Assembly (NCBI GenBank): GCA_029940245.1
Contig: JAOZRF010000080.1
Location: 1 to 9,585, forward strand
DNA length: 9,585 nucleotides
Source of the DNA: Desulfobacula sp.
Lineage (GTDB): Bacteria > Desulfobacterota > Desulfobacteria > Desulfobacterales > Desulfobacteraceae
Reading direction: 5' to 3'
This document shows, piece after piece, positions 1-6,077 of this stretch. Position 1 is the stretch's first letter; every line of letters starts with the position of its first letter. The position numbers and the translations under genes were made by a program. The notes under the pieces were generated by a model. That model saw only the letters and a list, made by a program, of their open reading frames with translations. It was not told the origin of the DNA and searched no databases.

Positions 1-2923
1 AAAACAATACCAGGTGGAAGTTGATCCGGACAAGCTGGTTTCCTATAATATCACCATTCAGAAAATTAAAAATGCCATAAAGCGATCCAACTCTGATGTC
101 GGGGGCAAGCTCATTGAGATGGCTGAGACTGAATTCATGGTAAGGGGCCTTGGATATATCAAATCGATTGAAGATATAAAAAACATTGCCGTTGCTTTTG
201 ATAAAAAAGGTACCCCGATCCTGTTACAGGATATTGCCAATGTCCATATCGGTCCTGAACTGCGGCGGGGTATCCTTGAATGGAATGGCGAGGGTGAAAC
301 AGCCGGAGGGGTGGTCATTATACGATATGGTGAAAACGCCCTTGAAGTCATCCGGAGGGTGAAACAAAAATTAAAAGAGCTTGAAAAAGGTCTTCCTGAA
401 GGCGTTGAAATCATCTCCGGTTATGACCGGTCCGACTTGATCGAAAGAGCGATTGAAACGCTGAAAAGCAAACTTACCGAAGAATTGATTGTGGTTGCGG
501 TTATCTGTGTATTTTTTCTTTTGCATTTCAGGTCTGCATTTGTGGCTATTTTTACTCTGCCCGTGGGGATTTTAATGTCTTTTCTCATCATGTTTGCTCT
601 GGGGATTAATGCCAATATCATGAGTCTTGGAGGGATTGCCATTGCCATCGGTGTCATGGTGGATGCCTCTATTGTCCTGGTTGAGAATGCCCACAAACAC
701 CTTCAACGGGACCGGGATAAAAAAACACATACACAGATCATCATTGATGCGTCCAAGGAAGTAGGACCGGCATTATTTTTCAGCCTTCTCATCATCACGG
801 TCTCTTTTCTTCCTGTTTTCAGCCTGGGAGGACAGTCCGGCAGGTTATTTCGACCATTGGCTTATACAAAAACAACCGCCATGGCAGCCTCTTCTCTTCT
901 GGCTATTACCATTATCCCGGTGTTGATGACCTTTTTTGTCCGGGAAGATCCCATTGATCCGAACTTTTCAAAAAAGAAAAAACTGTTCATCTGGATTGCC
1001 GCCATTGCCGGTCCTCCAATGGTTGTCATAGGGGCAGGTCTTTTTGGATTTAACTTGCCTGACATAAGCCTTGTTCTTGCTCTTGGGCTTTCGATTTTTC
1101 TTTATTTCTGCCTTTGTTCGCAAAAAATCATTTCAGAAAAGAAAAATCCAATTGCAAAATTTTTAATCAAACTCTATCTTCCGCTTATAAAGATTGTATT
1201 AAAATGGAAAAAAATAACGGTTCTTGTTGCCCTTATTGCCATTGGCATCACCTGGTACCCCATCACCCATGTTGGCAGCGAGTTTATGCCGCCGTTAAAC
1301 GAGGGAGATCTTTTATATATGCCCACGACCCTGCCGGGAATTTCCATTACCAAAGCCAAAGAACTCTTGCAGCAGACCGACAAAATCATCCAAAAATTTC
1401 CAGAGGTTAAAACCACCATGGGGAAAATAGGGCGTGCTGAAACTTCAACGGATCCTGCACCTTTGTCCATGATAGAAACCGTGATCGTTTTAAGGCCTGC
1501 GGTTGAGTATGAAATAATCGAGAAAAATAGGTTTTTTTCAGGCTGGCCCGGGTGGGTAAAAAAACCCTTAACCTGGATCTGGCCTGAAAAAGTTCATGGA
1601 AAGATACTTCATGAATGGCGAAAGAAAAAAATTGACTGGTTTTTTTCAGACTGGCCAGCCATCATAAAGGCTCCCCTGTCCTGGATACTGCCGGAAGAAC
1701 GGTATCTTACCATAAAAGAACTGACAAGTGATTTAAACCAGGCAATCAGATTTCCCGGGGTCACCAATGCATGGACCATGCCCATTAAAACCAGAAATGA
1801 CATGCTGTCCACAGGGATCAAGACCCCGGTGGGAATTAAAATTATGGGACCGGATCTTGCAACCCTGGCCGGGATCGGTGAAAATATTGAAGCCACGCTG
1901 AGGAACTTTCCCGGCACCCTTTCTGTCTTCTCCGAGCGGGTCACAGGGGGAAATTATCTTGATTTTAAAATAAACCGGAAAAATATTGCCCGGTACGGTC
2001 TTATGGTACAGGATGTACAGGATATTATCACCATTGCCATTGGCGGGATGAATGTAACTTATACCATAGAGGGCCTTGAGAGGTACCCGGTTAATTTGAG
2101 ATATAACCGTAAATTCAGGGATAATATTGATATGATAAAGCGGGTCATGATTCCCACACCTTCGGGTGCCCAGGTTCCCCTGACCCATCTGGCGCAGATT
2201 TCCATCCATAAAGGCCCTGCAGGAATTAAGAGTGAGAATTCTAAGCGAACCGCCTGGGTATATGTTGATATAAAAGGCGTGGACCTGGGCACTTATGTTA
2301 AAGGGGCCAGAAAACTTGTGGATGAAAAAATAATCCTGCCTGCCGGGTATTCCATTGTCTGGTCAGGGCAGTATGAGTATATGGAAAAGGCGAGAAAAAC
2401 CTTGAATGTCATCATTCCGGTAACCCTGCTGGTTATTTTTATTCTTCTTTACATCCATTTTGGCAATATGATCGAGGTAATCATTGTCATGGCGAGCCTG
2501 CCCTTTGCTTTACTGGGAGGGATCTGGCTTATCTATCTTCTTGATTATAACTTATCAGTGGCAGTGGGCGTCGGCTTTATTGCCCTTGCCGGACTTGCAA
2601 CTGAAACAGGGATTGTCATGCTGGTCTATCTTGATGAGGTTTTTACCCGGAAAAAAATCCAGAAAGAGATGAATTCTTCAACAGATCTTCATGAATCGAT
2701 TATTGAAGGTGCTGTTGAAAGGGTTCGGCCCTTAATCATGACAGTGGCTACGACCTTGATCGGCCTTTTGCCGGTGATGTACGGGGCCGGTGCAGGATCA
2801 CAAATAATGAAACGGATTGCAGCCCCCATGGTTGGAGGGCTGATTTCTTCAACCATCATGACACTTTTCATTATCCCTGTGATTTATGACCTGTGGAAAA
2901 TGTGGGAAATTAAACCCAAATAA
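1..2923 (+). CDS. CusA/CzcA-family heavy-metal efflux RND transporter, 5'-truncated
   Basis: Inner-membrane proton-driven pump of a CusCBA-like tripartite system that exports metal ions (probably Cu/Ag by family resemblance) across the envelope. The frame is open at the window edge: codons before the GTG at 14 read KQYQ, continuing into VEVDP, so about 180 N-terminal residues are missing and that GTG is not the true start. Numbering from GTG 14: TM4 motif GVMVDASIVLVEN carries Asp217 (CusA Asp405 equivalent). GLATETG holds Glu864 (CusA Glu939). Met486 (in LSMIET) and Met597 (in NDMLSTG) match two Met ligands of the CusA porter site. The conserved GSEFMPPLNEGDLLYMPTT block is intact. Oddities: an extra hydrophobic hairpin at residues 324-368, a Trp-rich tandem repeat at 506-562, and Leu907 where CusA has the relay Lys984. 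The secreted protein at 2947 follows at 23 bp. The family is certain; the metal is inferred. Confidence 0.93.
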   Translation, partial: KQYQVEVDPDKLVSYNITIQKIKNAIKRSNSDVGGKLIEMAETEFMVRGLGYIKSIEDIKNIAVAFDKKGTPILLQDIANVHIGPELRRGILEWNGEGETAGGVVIIRYGENALEVIRRVKQKLKELEKGLPEGVEIISGYDRSDLIERAIETLKSKLTEELIVVAVICVFFLLHFRSAFVAIFTLPVGILMSFLIMFALGINANIMSLGGIAIAIGVMVDASIVLVENAHKHLQRDRDKKTHTQIIIDASKEVGPALFFSLLIITVSFLPVFSLGGQSGRLFRPLAYTKTTAMAASSLLAITIIPVLMTFFVREDPIDPNFSKKKKLFIWIAAIAGPPMVVIGAGLFGFNLPDISLVLALGLSIFLYFCLCSQKIISEKKNPIAKFLIKLYLPLIKIVLKWKKITVLVALIAIGITWYPITHVGSEFMPPLNEGDLLYMPTTLPGISITKAKELLQQTDKIIQKFPEVKTTMGKIGRAETSTDPAPLSMIETVIVLRPAVEYEIIEKNRFFSGWPGWVKKPLTWIWPEKVHGKILHEWRKKKIDWFFSDWPAIIKAPLSWILPEERYLTIKELTSDLNQAIRFPGVTNAWTMPIKTRNDMLSTGIKTPVGIKIMGPDLATLAGIGENIEATLRNFPGTLSVFSERVTGGNYLDFKINRKNIARYGLMVQDVQDIITIAIGGMNVTYTIEGLERYPVNLRYNRKFRDNIDMIKRVMIPTPSGAQVPLTHLAQISIHKGPAGIKSENSKRTAWVYVDIKGVDLGTYVKGARKLVDEKIILPAGYSIVWSGQYEYMEKARKTLNVIIPVTLLVIFILLYIHFGNMIEVIIVMASLPFALLGGIWLIYLLDYNLSVAVGVGFIALAGLATETGIVMLVYLDEVFTRKKIQKEMNSSTDLHESIIEGAVERVRPLIMTVATTLIGLLPVMYGAGAGSQIMKRIAAPMVGGLISSTIMTLFIIPVIYDLWKMWEIKPK
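1529..1699 (+). repeat. Degenerate 36-codon tandem repeat inside the RND pump
   Basis: Two Trp/Pro-rich units start 108 bp (36 codons) apart, at 1529 and 1637. The cores read RFFSGWPGWVKKPLTWIWPE and WFFSDWPAIIKAPLSWILPE, with 12 identical residues. The units are joined by a basic linker. They lie between the porter-domain block ending VIVLRP and the block beginning YLTIKEL, where the E. coli CusA sequence as I recall it has only a short link. The repeat is in frame, so it extends the periplasmic domain instead of breaking the gene. Confidence 0.75.
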
Positions 2924-2946
2924 ATATTTAACAAAAGGAATTAAAA

Positions 2947-3444
2947 ATGAAAAAAATGATGACCAGTTTGATGAGCGTACTTGTTCTGTCTGTTTTTTTT
3001 ACCGCTTCTGTGTTTGCTGCCGGACGTAGCATGCAAGAACACGACATGAAAGAATCTGATAGGATCGGTGGTTTGATTCACGAATCTATCGTGGACGGAT
3101 ACATGCTGTCCTACTACTTCATGGATCTTCGGGATAAGAAAACCGATGACAAAGATAAAGCTGCCACGGATGCATCTCATAACATGGCAGATAAGGAAAT
3201 GGATAAACCTCACCACCTCATGGTTTATATCATTGATAAAAATTATACCCCTGTTTTAAAGGGAAAAGTGGGATTTATGATCAAGAATACCCAAGGGACC
3301 GCTCAAAAAGAGATGGGAATGTTCATGAGCGAAGGATTCGGCACTACTGCAGACATGAAGAGAAAAGGAGTCTACTCCATTACGACCAAAATTGTTTTGG
3401 GTGATAAAAAAATAATGGATAAATTTGACTATGAAATAAAATAG
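2947..3444 (+). CDS. Small secreted Met/His-rich protein, possible periplasmic metal-binding accessory
   Basis: A 165-residue protein with a clear Sec signal peptide: basic start MKKMM, a hydrophobic core at about residues 7-23, and a likely cleavage after the VFA or VFAA around residue 24-25. The mature part of about 140 residues has 13 Met and 5 His, including EMGMFM and a PHH pair. Its C-terminal half (from about residue 80, HHLMVYIIDKN onward) alternates like a small beta-sandwich, in the manner of YtkA/CopC-like domains, but I cannot assign a family firmly. The start ATG is set by AAAAGGAA at 2933-2940, six bases upstream. It follows the RND pump by 23 bp, so the two are probably co-transcribed; a periplasmic role in binding or sensing the exported metal is an inference. 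A strong hairpin follows at 3462. Confidence 0.85.
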   Translation: MKKMMTSLMSVLVLSVFFTASVFAAGRSMQEHDMKESDRIGGLIHESIVDGYMLSYYFMDLRDKKTDDKDKAATDASHNMADKEMDKPHHLMVYIIDKNYTPVLKGKVGFMIKNTQGTAQKEMGMFMSEGFGTTADMKRKGVYSITTKIVLGDKKIMDKFDYEIK

Positions 3445-3461
3445 TGTGAAATCAATCCGGG

Positions 3462-3489
3462 CCGGAATCGAATTCATATTCGATACCGG
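3462..3489 (+). terminator. Hairpin after the efflux operon, candidate terminator
   Basis: A near-perfect inverted repeat: CCGG, one A/A mismatch, ATCGAAT, loop TCAT, ATTCGAT, mismatch, CCGG. It starts 17 bp after the stop codon of the small secreted protein. Only TTTA follows the stem, so the T-tract is weak. It could be a poor intrinsic terminator, an RNA-stabilising 3' hairpin, or a relic at the end of the decayed transporter next to it. Confidence 0.45.
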
Positions 3490-3519
3490 TTTAGGATAAT
3501 GATTCGGTTTTGATAGCAG

Positions 3520-3915
3520 CGGGACGCCTCGGATACCTTTACCAACGCGATCAATAAACCGTGCCATAAACACCTATCTGACCGAAGTAGACAACGGGAA
3601 AATGGGTTTGCTTAATGCTGCCGGTGCATAGCCGAGAACCATAAAAAACTTTCGATTTCGAAAGTAATCGCTGAGTACGCCCGAGAAAACCTTCACAATA
3701 GCGGTAATCGCTTCTGCCACGCCCTCAATGATGCCGACCAAGACCATGGAAGTCCCCAGAGTTGTGACCATAAATACCGGCAGCAGGCTGTGGATGAGTT
3801 CAGATGAGATGTCCATAAAGAAAGAGCCGAACCCCAATACCCAGATACCCGTGGGTAACACCCTCCAAATAGCGGGAGTACTTCTGGAAGACCGCGGACT
3901 ATTTGAACCTTTCAC
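3520..3915 (-). pseudogene. Major facilitator superfamily transporter, N-terminal remnant with nonsense codon
   Basis: Reading leftward from a likely GTG start at 3913-3915 (preceded by GGAG six bases upstream), the frame gives TPAIWRVLPTGIWVLG, FFMDISSELIHSLLPVF and VFSGVLSDYFRNRKF. These are the first helices and the motif-A loop (G-x3-SD-x4-RK) of an MFS transporter. A TAG at 3574-3576 interrupts it at STSVR-stop-VFMARFIDRVGKGIRG. The frame is unchanged across the stop and homology resumes at once; the position is one where Trp is expected (TGG to TAG). After GKGIRGVP (about 3520) the family sequence (usually PRDAL) is no longer recognisable, and the remaining helices are absent. It is therefore a truncated, non-functional fragment of a protein usually near 400 residues. 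The same frame is open up to an ATG at 4027-4029, but that N-terminal extension does not look like a transporter. The rest of the 3445-4171 gap holds no gene I can support. Confidence 0.75.
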
Positions 3916-4064
3916 GAACGCTCCATCTTCAAAGTTATTGTGGGCTGCCGGACGATTATTGTACAGATCTGGATATGGTATAAACGAGTAGGATATCCAA
4001 CCTGAAATGATAAAAGTTTTGACCCGCAAATCAGTACCAATATTTAGAAAGCGTGTGAAGATAA

Positions 4065-4127
4065 TTTTAGAATAAAGTCTTAAAAATTATATACCCATTG
4101 AAAAAACAGGTTGCGTTCTCCTGTAAA
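4065..4127 (+). promoter_or_regulatory. AT-rich candidate promoter region for the acyltransferase gene
   Basis: Two weak sigma70-like possibilities lie upstream of the gene at 4172. The first is TTGAAA at 4098-4103 with TGTAAA at 4122-4127 (18-base spacer). The second is TTTTAG at 4065-4070 with TATATA at 4088-4093 (17-base spacer). Neither is close to consensus. The gene needs its own promoter because the upstream fragment is on the other strand. Confidence 0.25.
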
Positions 4128-4171
4128 ACTGGTAAATTTCCCATGATTTAACTAATTTCAAGAGAGCCTGT

Positions 4172-4831
4172 ATGTTTAAAAAATTAAAGTTCATCATATA
4201 CACCCGACCCTTTATTGTTTTTGTTTACTACTTTATTCAGATTTACAGCCTGACTTTCCGGCTGCGCATCGTTAATGAGCAAAGATGGCAAGAGCTATTG
4301 AAACAGGGCCGCCCCATCCTTCTTTGCGCCTGGCACCAGCAGTTTTTCGCTGCTATCCGGCACTTTAAAACCTATTCAAAATTTAATCCCGGCCTCATGA
4401 TCAGCCAGAGCCGGGATGGTGAACTCATTGCCGGCGTGGCCAATAGAACCGGGTGGCATACCCTCAGGGGATCATCCTCAAGGGGAGGGAAAATTGCCAT
4501 GGAGGGAATGATCGATCACCTGATAACACACGGACTTGGTGCCCATATCCTTGACGGCCCCACAGGACCGATAGGGAAAGTCAAGGCCGGAGTCATTAAA
4601 ATGGCCCAGGAGGCCAATGCCATTGTGGTGCCGCTTTACACCCATGCGGAACATGCCTGGTTTTTTAATTCATGGGACAGATTCATGCTTCCCAAACCTT
4701 TTTCAAAGGTCACTTTAACCTTTGGGGATGAAATGCACCTTGCCCCGGATGACAGTTCTGCTGATTTTGAAATCCGGCGGCAGCTTCTTGAAGACACCAT
4801 GCTACCGGGGCTTATCCTTAAAAAGCCCTGA
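4172..4831 (+). CDS. DUF374 / lysophospholipid acyltransferase-like protein
   Basis: A 219-residue membrane-associated protein of the DUF374 branch of the glycerolipid/lipid A acyltransferase superfamily, expected to transfer an acyl chain to a phospholipid or lipid A-type acceptor at the cytoplasmic face of the inner membrane. A hydrophobic anchor lies at about residues 14-29. The family signature is present in order: AWHQQFF with the candidate catalytic His55, SQSRDGE at 78-84, RGSSSRGG at 99-106, DGPTGP at 128-133 and IVVPLYTHA at 151-159. The length is normal for the family. The ATG at 4172 has a weak AAGAGAG site upstream and gives the full anchor. It stands alone, facing the decayed transporter upstream and converging on the helicase unit downstream, so context gives no hint of substrate. 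The family is secure; the exact acceptor is not. Confidence 0.9.
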   Translation: MFKKLKFIIYTRPFIVFVYYFIQIYSLTFRLRIVNEQRWQELLKQGRPILLCAWHQQFFAAIRHFKTYSKFNPGLMISQSRDGELIAGVANRTGWHTLRGSSSRGGKIAMEGMIDHLITHGLGAHILDGPTGPIGKVKAGVIKMAQEANAIVVPLYTHAEHAWFFNSWDRFMLPKPFSKVTLTFGDEMHLAPDDSSADFEIRRQLLEDTMLPGLILKKP

Positions 4832-4985
4832 TACCAGAAGTAACCGGATTGATGTATTCCGATAACAATATGTTTCTATTTTTAACATCTCTGCCCGATC
4901 CCCACTCAAAACGTTGGCAGGTTCAGTGCCCATTTCTACATAGGAATATTCTGTAAGCCTTTTGTCGATTAAAACGGAAAAAGTA
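4832..4985. other. Convergent intergenic gap
   Basis: The 154 bp between the acyltransferase and the helicase-partner gene, which face each other. I see no strong hairpin with a T-tract on either strand and no small gene with a start and ribosome binding site. Confidence 0.5.
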
Positions 4986-6077
4986 TTATCGGCAAAGAGT
5001 GCAGCCCTGGTTTAGACAGGTGATGCAGTTCAGGTGCATGTTTTTGCATAACCCAAGAGAATAGGTACTAATACCGCAGGATTGGCAGACCATGGGATCC
5101 ATCTGTTTTGTCACAGGGTTGTATATCATGGAAACATTGATCTTTTGATGACCTGAAACCAGAGTGGCAAATACTTTGACACAAGGGGTCGTCACAGCCA
5201 GGAAGGCAACAGGGATAAAGCTGACCCTGATGCTGTATTTGTTCAGCAGATCCTTTTTTTTGGCTTCAAGCTCATCCGGAATCATGGCAATCTTTGATTT
5301 TCTCTCTTTAATGAGTTTATCTGAAATACCGGTTCTTGAAAGACTTTCCTTCATTTCTTCTTCCAGGTCATTATAGTATTTGTCAAGACTTGTGGAATCT
5401 CTTTTAAACCTGCGGTTCATGCTCTTAACAAATTCGGAAAGTTCCTGTTCAACAGCACTCGGACCATAGAAACTTATACGTTCATGGATACGCCTGATTT
5501 CGTCTTTTGAATATCCCTGGATATTTTTTGTCAGGTATTGTTTTTCTGCATTGATCATCATTCCGGACATTCCAGGAACCAGGGCACCCGTGTCAAGATG
5601 GAAAGAAAAATCCAGAAGTCCTTGTTTTTGTTCATCACTCTGTGCAAGGAATCTACAGGTCAGAAGGATATACCGTGTTATCATATCGGCTGTGCCTGTA
5701 ACCTTTATTTTACTTTTATAAAACTCAAACTGGTCCCTGATAAGGTTTGCAAATCCTTGTGTCTTAATGTAATGAAACTTCAAGTCAGCTTGAAGAAAAG
5801 GCGGCTTTGAGCCTGCCATGGATACAATCCGGTCAAGGAGGGGACTTTGAAATTGTATGGAATAACATTTTTGCCCTCCAAAATTTTCTATATTTTCAGC
5901 ATCCGCTGCCAGGGAGATATGTTCTTCAACATCCAGGGAAATAGAAAGATCCTTTGGCAAAAGGGCATCCACAACCTCATTCCCTGATTCCAAAACAGCA
6001 CCATTTTCCTTTAAAAACCGGACTGAAAACTGTTTAAGATCCAGATCTTTTCCTGTAATCGTGCTGTTAGAGTTCAT
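4986..6077 (-). CDS. SNF2-partner protein with coiled coil and C-terminal RING-like Cys/His array
   Basis: Unnamed protein of 363 residues if it starts at ATG 6075-6077. That ATG overlaps the helicase stop by 11 bases (ATGAACTCTAA) and has GGGGA upstream at good spacing. A GTG at 6108-6110 would add 11 residues but lacks such a site. Numbering from the ATG: residues 1-160 are mixed alpha/beta and include QSPLLDRIV, reminiscent of the region after the helicase core in large bacterial SNF2/HepA-like proteins. Residues 209-281 are strongly charged and probably coiled coil. Residues 282-318 are beta-rich. The C-terminus has Cys331, Cys334, Cys344, His348, Cys351, Cys354, Cys359, Cys362, a spacing that fits RING C3HC4. 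I infer that it is a detached C-terminal, zinc-binding half of the helicase and works in complex with it. There is no catalytic motif I recognise. Confidence 0.8.
   Translation of the reverse strand: MNSNSTITGKDLDLKQFSVRFLKENGAVLESGNEVVDALLPKDLSISLDVEEHISLAADAENIENFGGQKCYSIQFQSPLLDRIVSMAGSKPPFLQADLKFHYIKTQGFANLIRDQFEFYKSKIKVTGTADMITRYILLTCRFLAQSDEQKQGLLDFSFHLDTGALVPGMSGMMINAEKQYLTKNIQGYSKDEIRRIHERISFYGPSAVEQELSEFVKSMNRRFKRDSTSLDKYYNDLEEEMKESLSRTGISDKLIKERKSKIAMIPDELEAKKKDLLNKYSIRVSFIPVAFLAVTTPCVKVFATLVSGHQKINVSMIYNPVTKQMDPMVCQSCGISTYSLGLCKNMHLNCITCLNQGCTLCR
4992..5087 (-). other. RING-like C3HC4 zinc-binding motif at the C-terminus
   Basis: The last 33 residues of the helicase partner hold eight potential zinc ligands: C-x2-C-x9-C-x3-H-x2-C-x2-C-x4-C-x2-C. 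This satisfies the classical RING consensus in ligand order and spacing, with a very short final loop. The last Cys is the penultimate residue of the protein. A zinc-ribbon or treble-clef fold using only some of these ligands is an alternative; the spacing alone cannot decide. Confidence 0.6.

Noticed and set aside
3728..3991. Plus-strand open frame of 87 codons opposite the transporter remnant
   Set aside because: It is antisense to clear MFS-type sequence and has no recognisable protein character.
3577..4029. Taking the MFS fragment as a complete 151-residue gene starting at ATG 4029
   Set aside because: The first 38 residues do not look like a transporter, homology continues past the stop codon, and most of the family's helices are missing.
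4805..5011. A 69-codon open stretch on the minus strand reading through the end of the helicase-partner gene and the gap
   Set aside because: It has no ribosome binding site or start near its beginning, overlaps the 3' ends of both flanking genes, and resembles nothing I recognise.
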